From Comamonadaceae bacterium (lineage in GTDB: Bacteria > Pseudomonadota > Gammaproteobacteria > Burkholderiales > Burkholderiaceae), in NCBI GenBank assembly GCA_947455875.1, contig CANGSD010000077.1, positions 1-6,399 of the forward strand: a DNA stretch of 6,399 bases. Direction: 5' to 3'. A model generated the notes under the pieces. The model made no database searches and had not been told where the DNA came from. It saw only the letters and a program-made list of their open reading frames with translations. Shown here one piece after another: positions 6,303 to 6,399 of the stretch; positions within the stretch are counted from its first letter, which is position 1, and every line of letters begins with the position of its first letter. The position numbers and the translations under genes are program-made.

Positions 6303-6399
6303 ACGCGGCTGACGATCCTCAAGACCCGCAGCGGCGACCGCTGGCGGGTATCCGCGTCCTAGATATGAGCCGGGTGTTCTCCGGCCCCTGGGCGACCCA
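6299..6399 (+). CDS. CaiB/BaiF class III CoA-transferase, N-terminal fragment (runs off the window)
   Basis: The frame opens at a GTG at 6299-6301 that overlaps the TGA stop of the ThDP enzyme (6300-6302), the same GTGA arrangement as at 66-69. Its 33 complete codons read MNAADDPQDPQRR and then PLAGIRVLDMSRVFSGPWAT (14-33). The P-L-x-G-I-R-V-L-D-x-S-R-x-x-x-G-P-W-A opening is the hallmark N-terminus of the CaiB/BaiF (class III CoA-transferase) family, which includes formyl-CoA transferase, carnitine CoA-transferase and alpha-methylacyl-CoA racemase. The catalytic Asp lies further in, outside the window. The gene would activate an acid as its CoA ester, fitting after the aldehyde dehydrogenase; donor and acceptor are unknown. 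The start has no clear ribosome binding site, so translational coupling is inferred. Confidence 0.85.
   Translation, partial: MNAADDPQDPQRRPLAGIRVLDMSRVFSGPWAT

Overview
The window is GC-rich, and every supported gene lies on the plus strand in one compact run with no intergenic gap above 38 bases. The strong G/C bias at third codon positions, the frequent GTG starts and the gene set point to a betaproteobacterium of the Burkholderiales type (Bordetella/Achromobacter/Comamonadaceae-like). That placement is an inference, because no rRNA or other marker gene is present.

Layout: bases 1-69 are the last codons of a LivH-type permease. It overlaps by four bases (GTGA) with a large gene (66-2603) that fuses three proteins normally encoded separately: a LivM-type permease, a LivG-type ATPase and a LivF-type ATPase. 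Together these supply the membrane and ATPase parts of a branched-chain-amino-acid-type (HAAT) ABC importer. The periplasmic binding protein must lie outside the window. Next come a small single-domain cupin (2627-3019), an aldehyde dehydrogenase resembling the phosphonoacetaldehyde/lactaldehyde dehydrogenase branch (3034-4485), a 592-residue thiamine-diphosphate enzyme of the acetolactate synthase superfamily (4524-6302), and the first 33 codons of a CaiB/BaiF class III CoA-transferase (6299 to the window end), again starting with a GTGA overlap.

The arrangement reads as a catabolic operon: an importer for a small carboxylate or amino-acid-like compound, followed by enzymes that could decarboxylate or cleave a 2-oxo acid (ThDP enzyme), oxidise the aldehyde (ALDH) and move the acid onto CoA (CaiB family). 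The cupin could be an accessory isomerase, hydrolase or dioxygenase. The substrate cannot be read from the sequence. The ThDP enzyme keeps the acetolactate synthase RFDDR motif but has Ile where acetolactate synthases carry a substrate-selecting Trp, and no small regulatory subunit is seen, so a biosynthetic acetolactate synthase role is unlikely.

No RNA genes, mobile elements, CRISPR arrays, terminators or convincing promoters were seen. No stretch over 300 bases lacks a gene.
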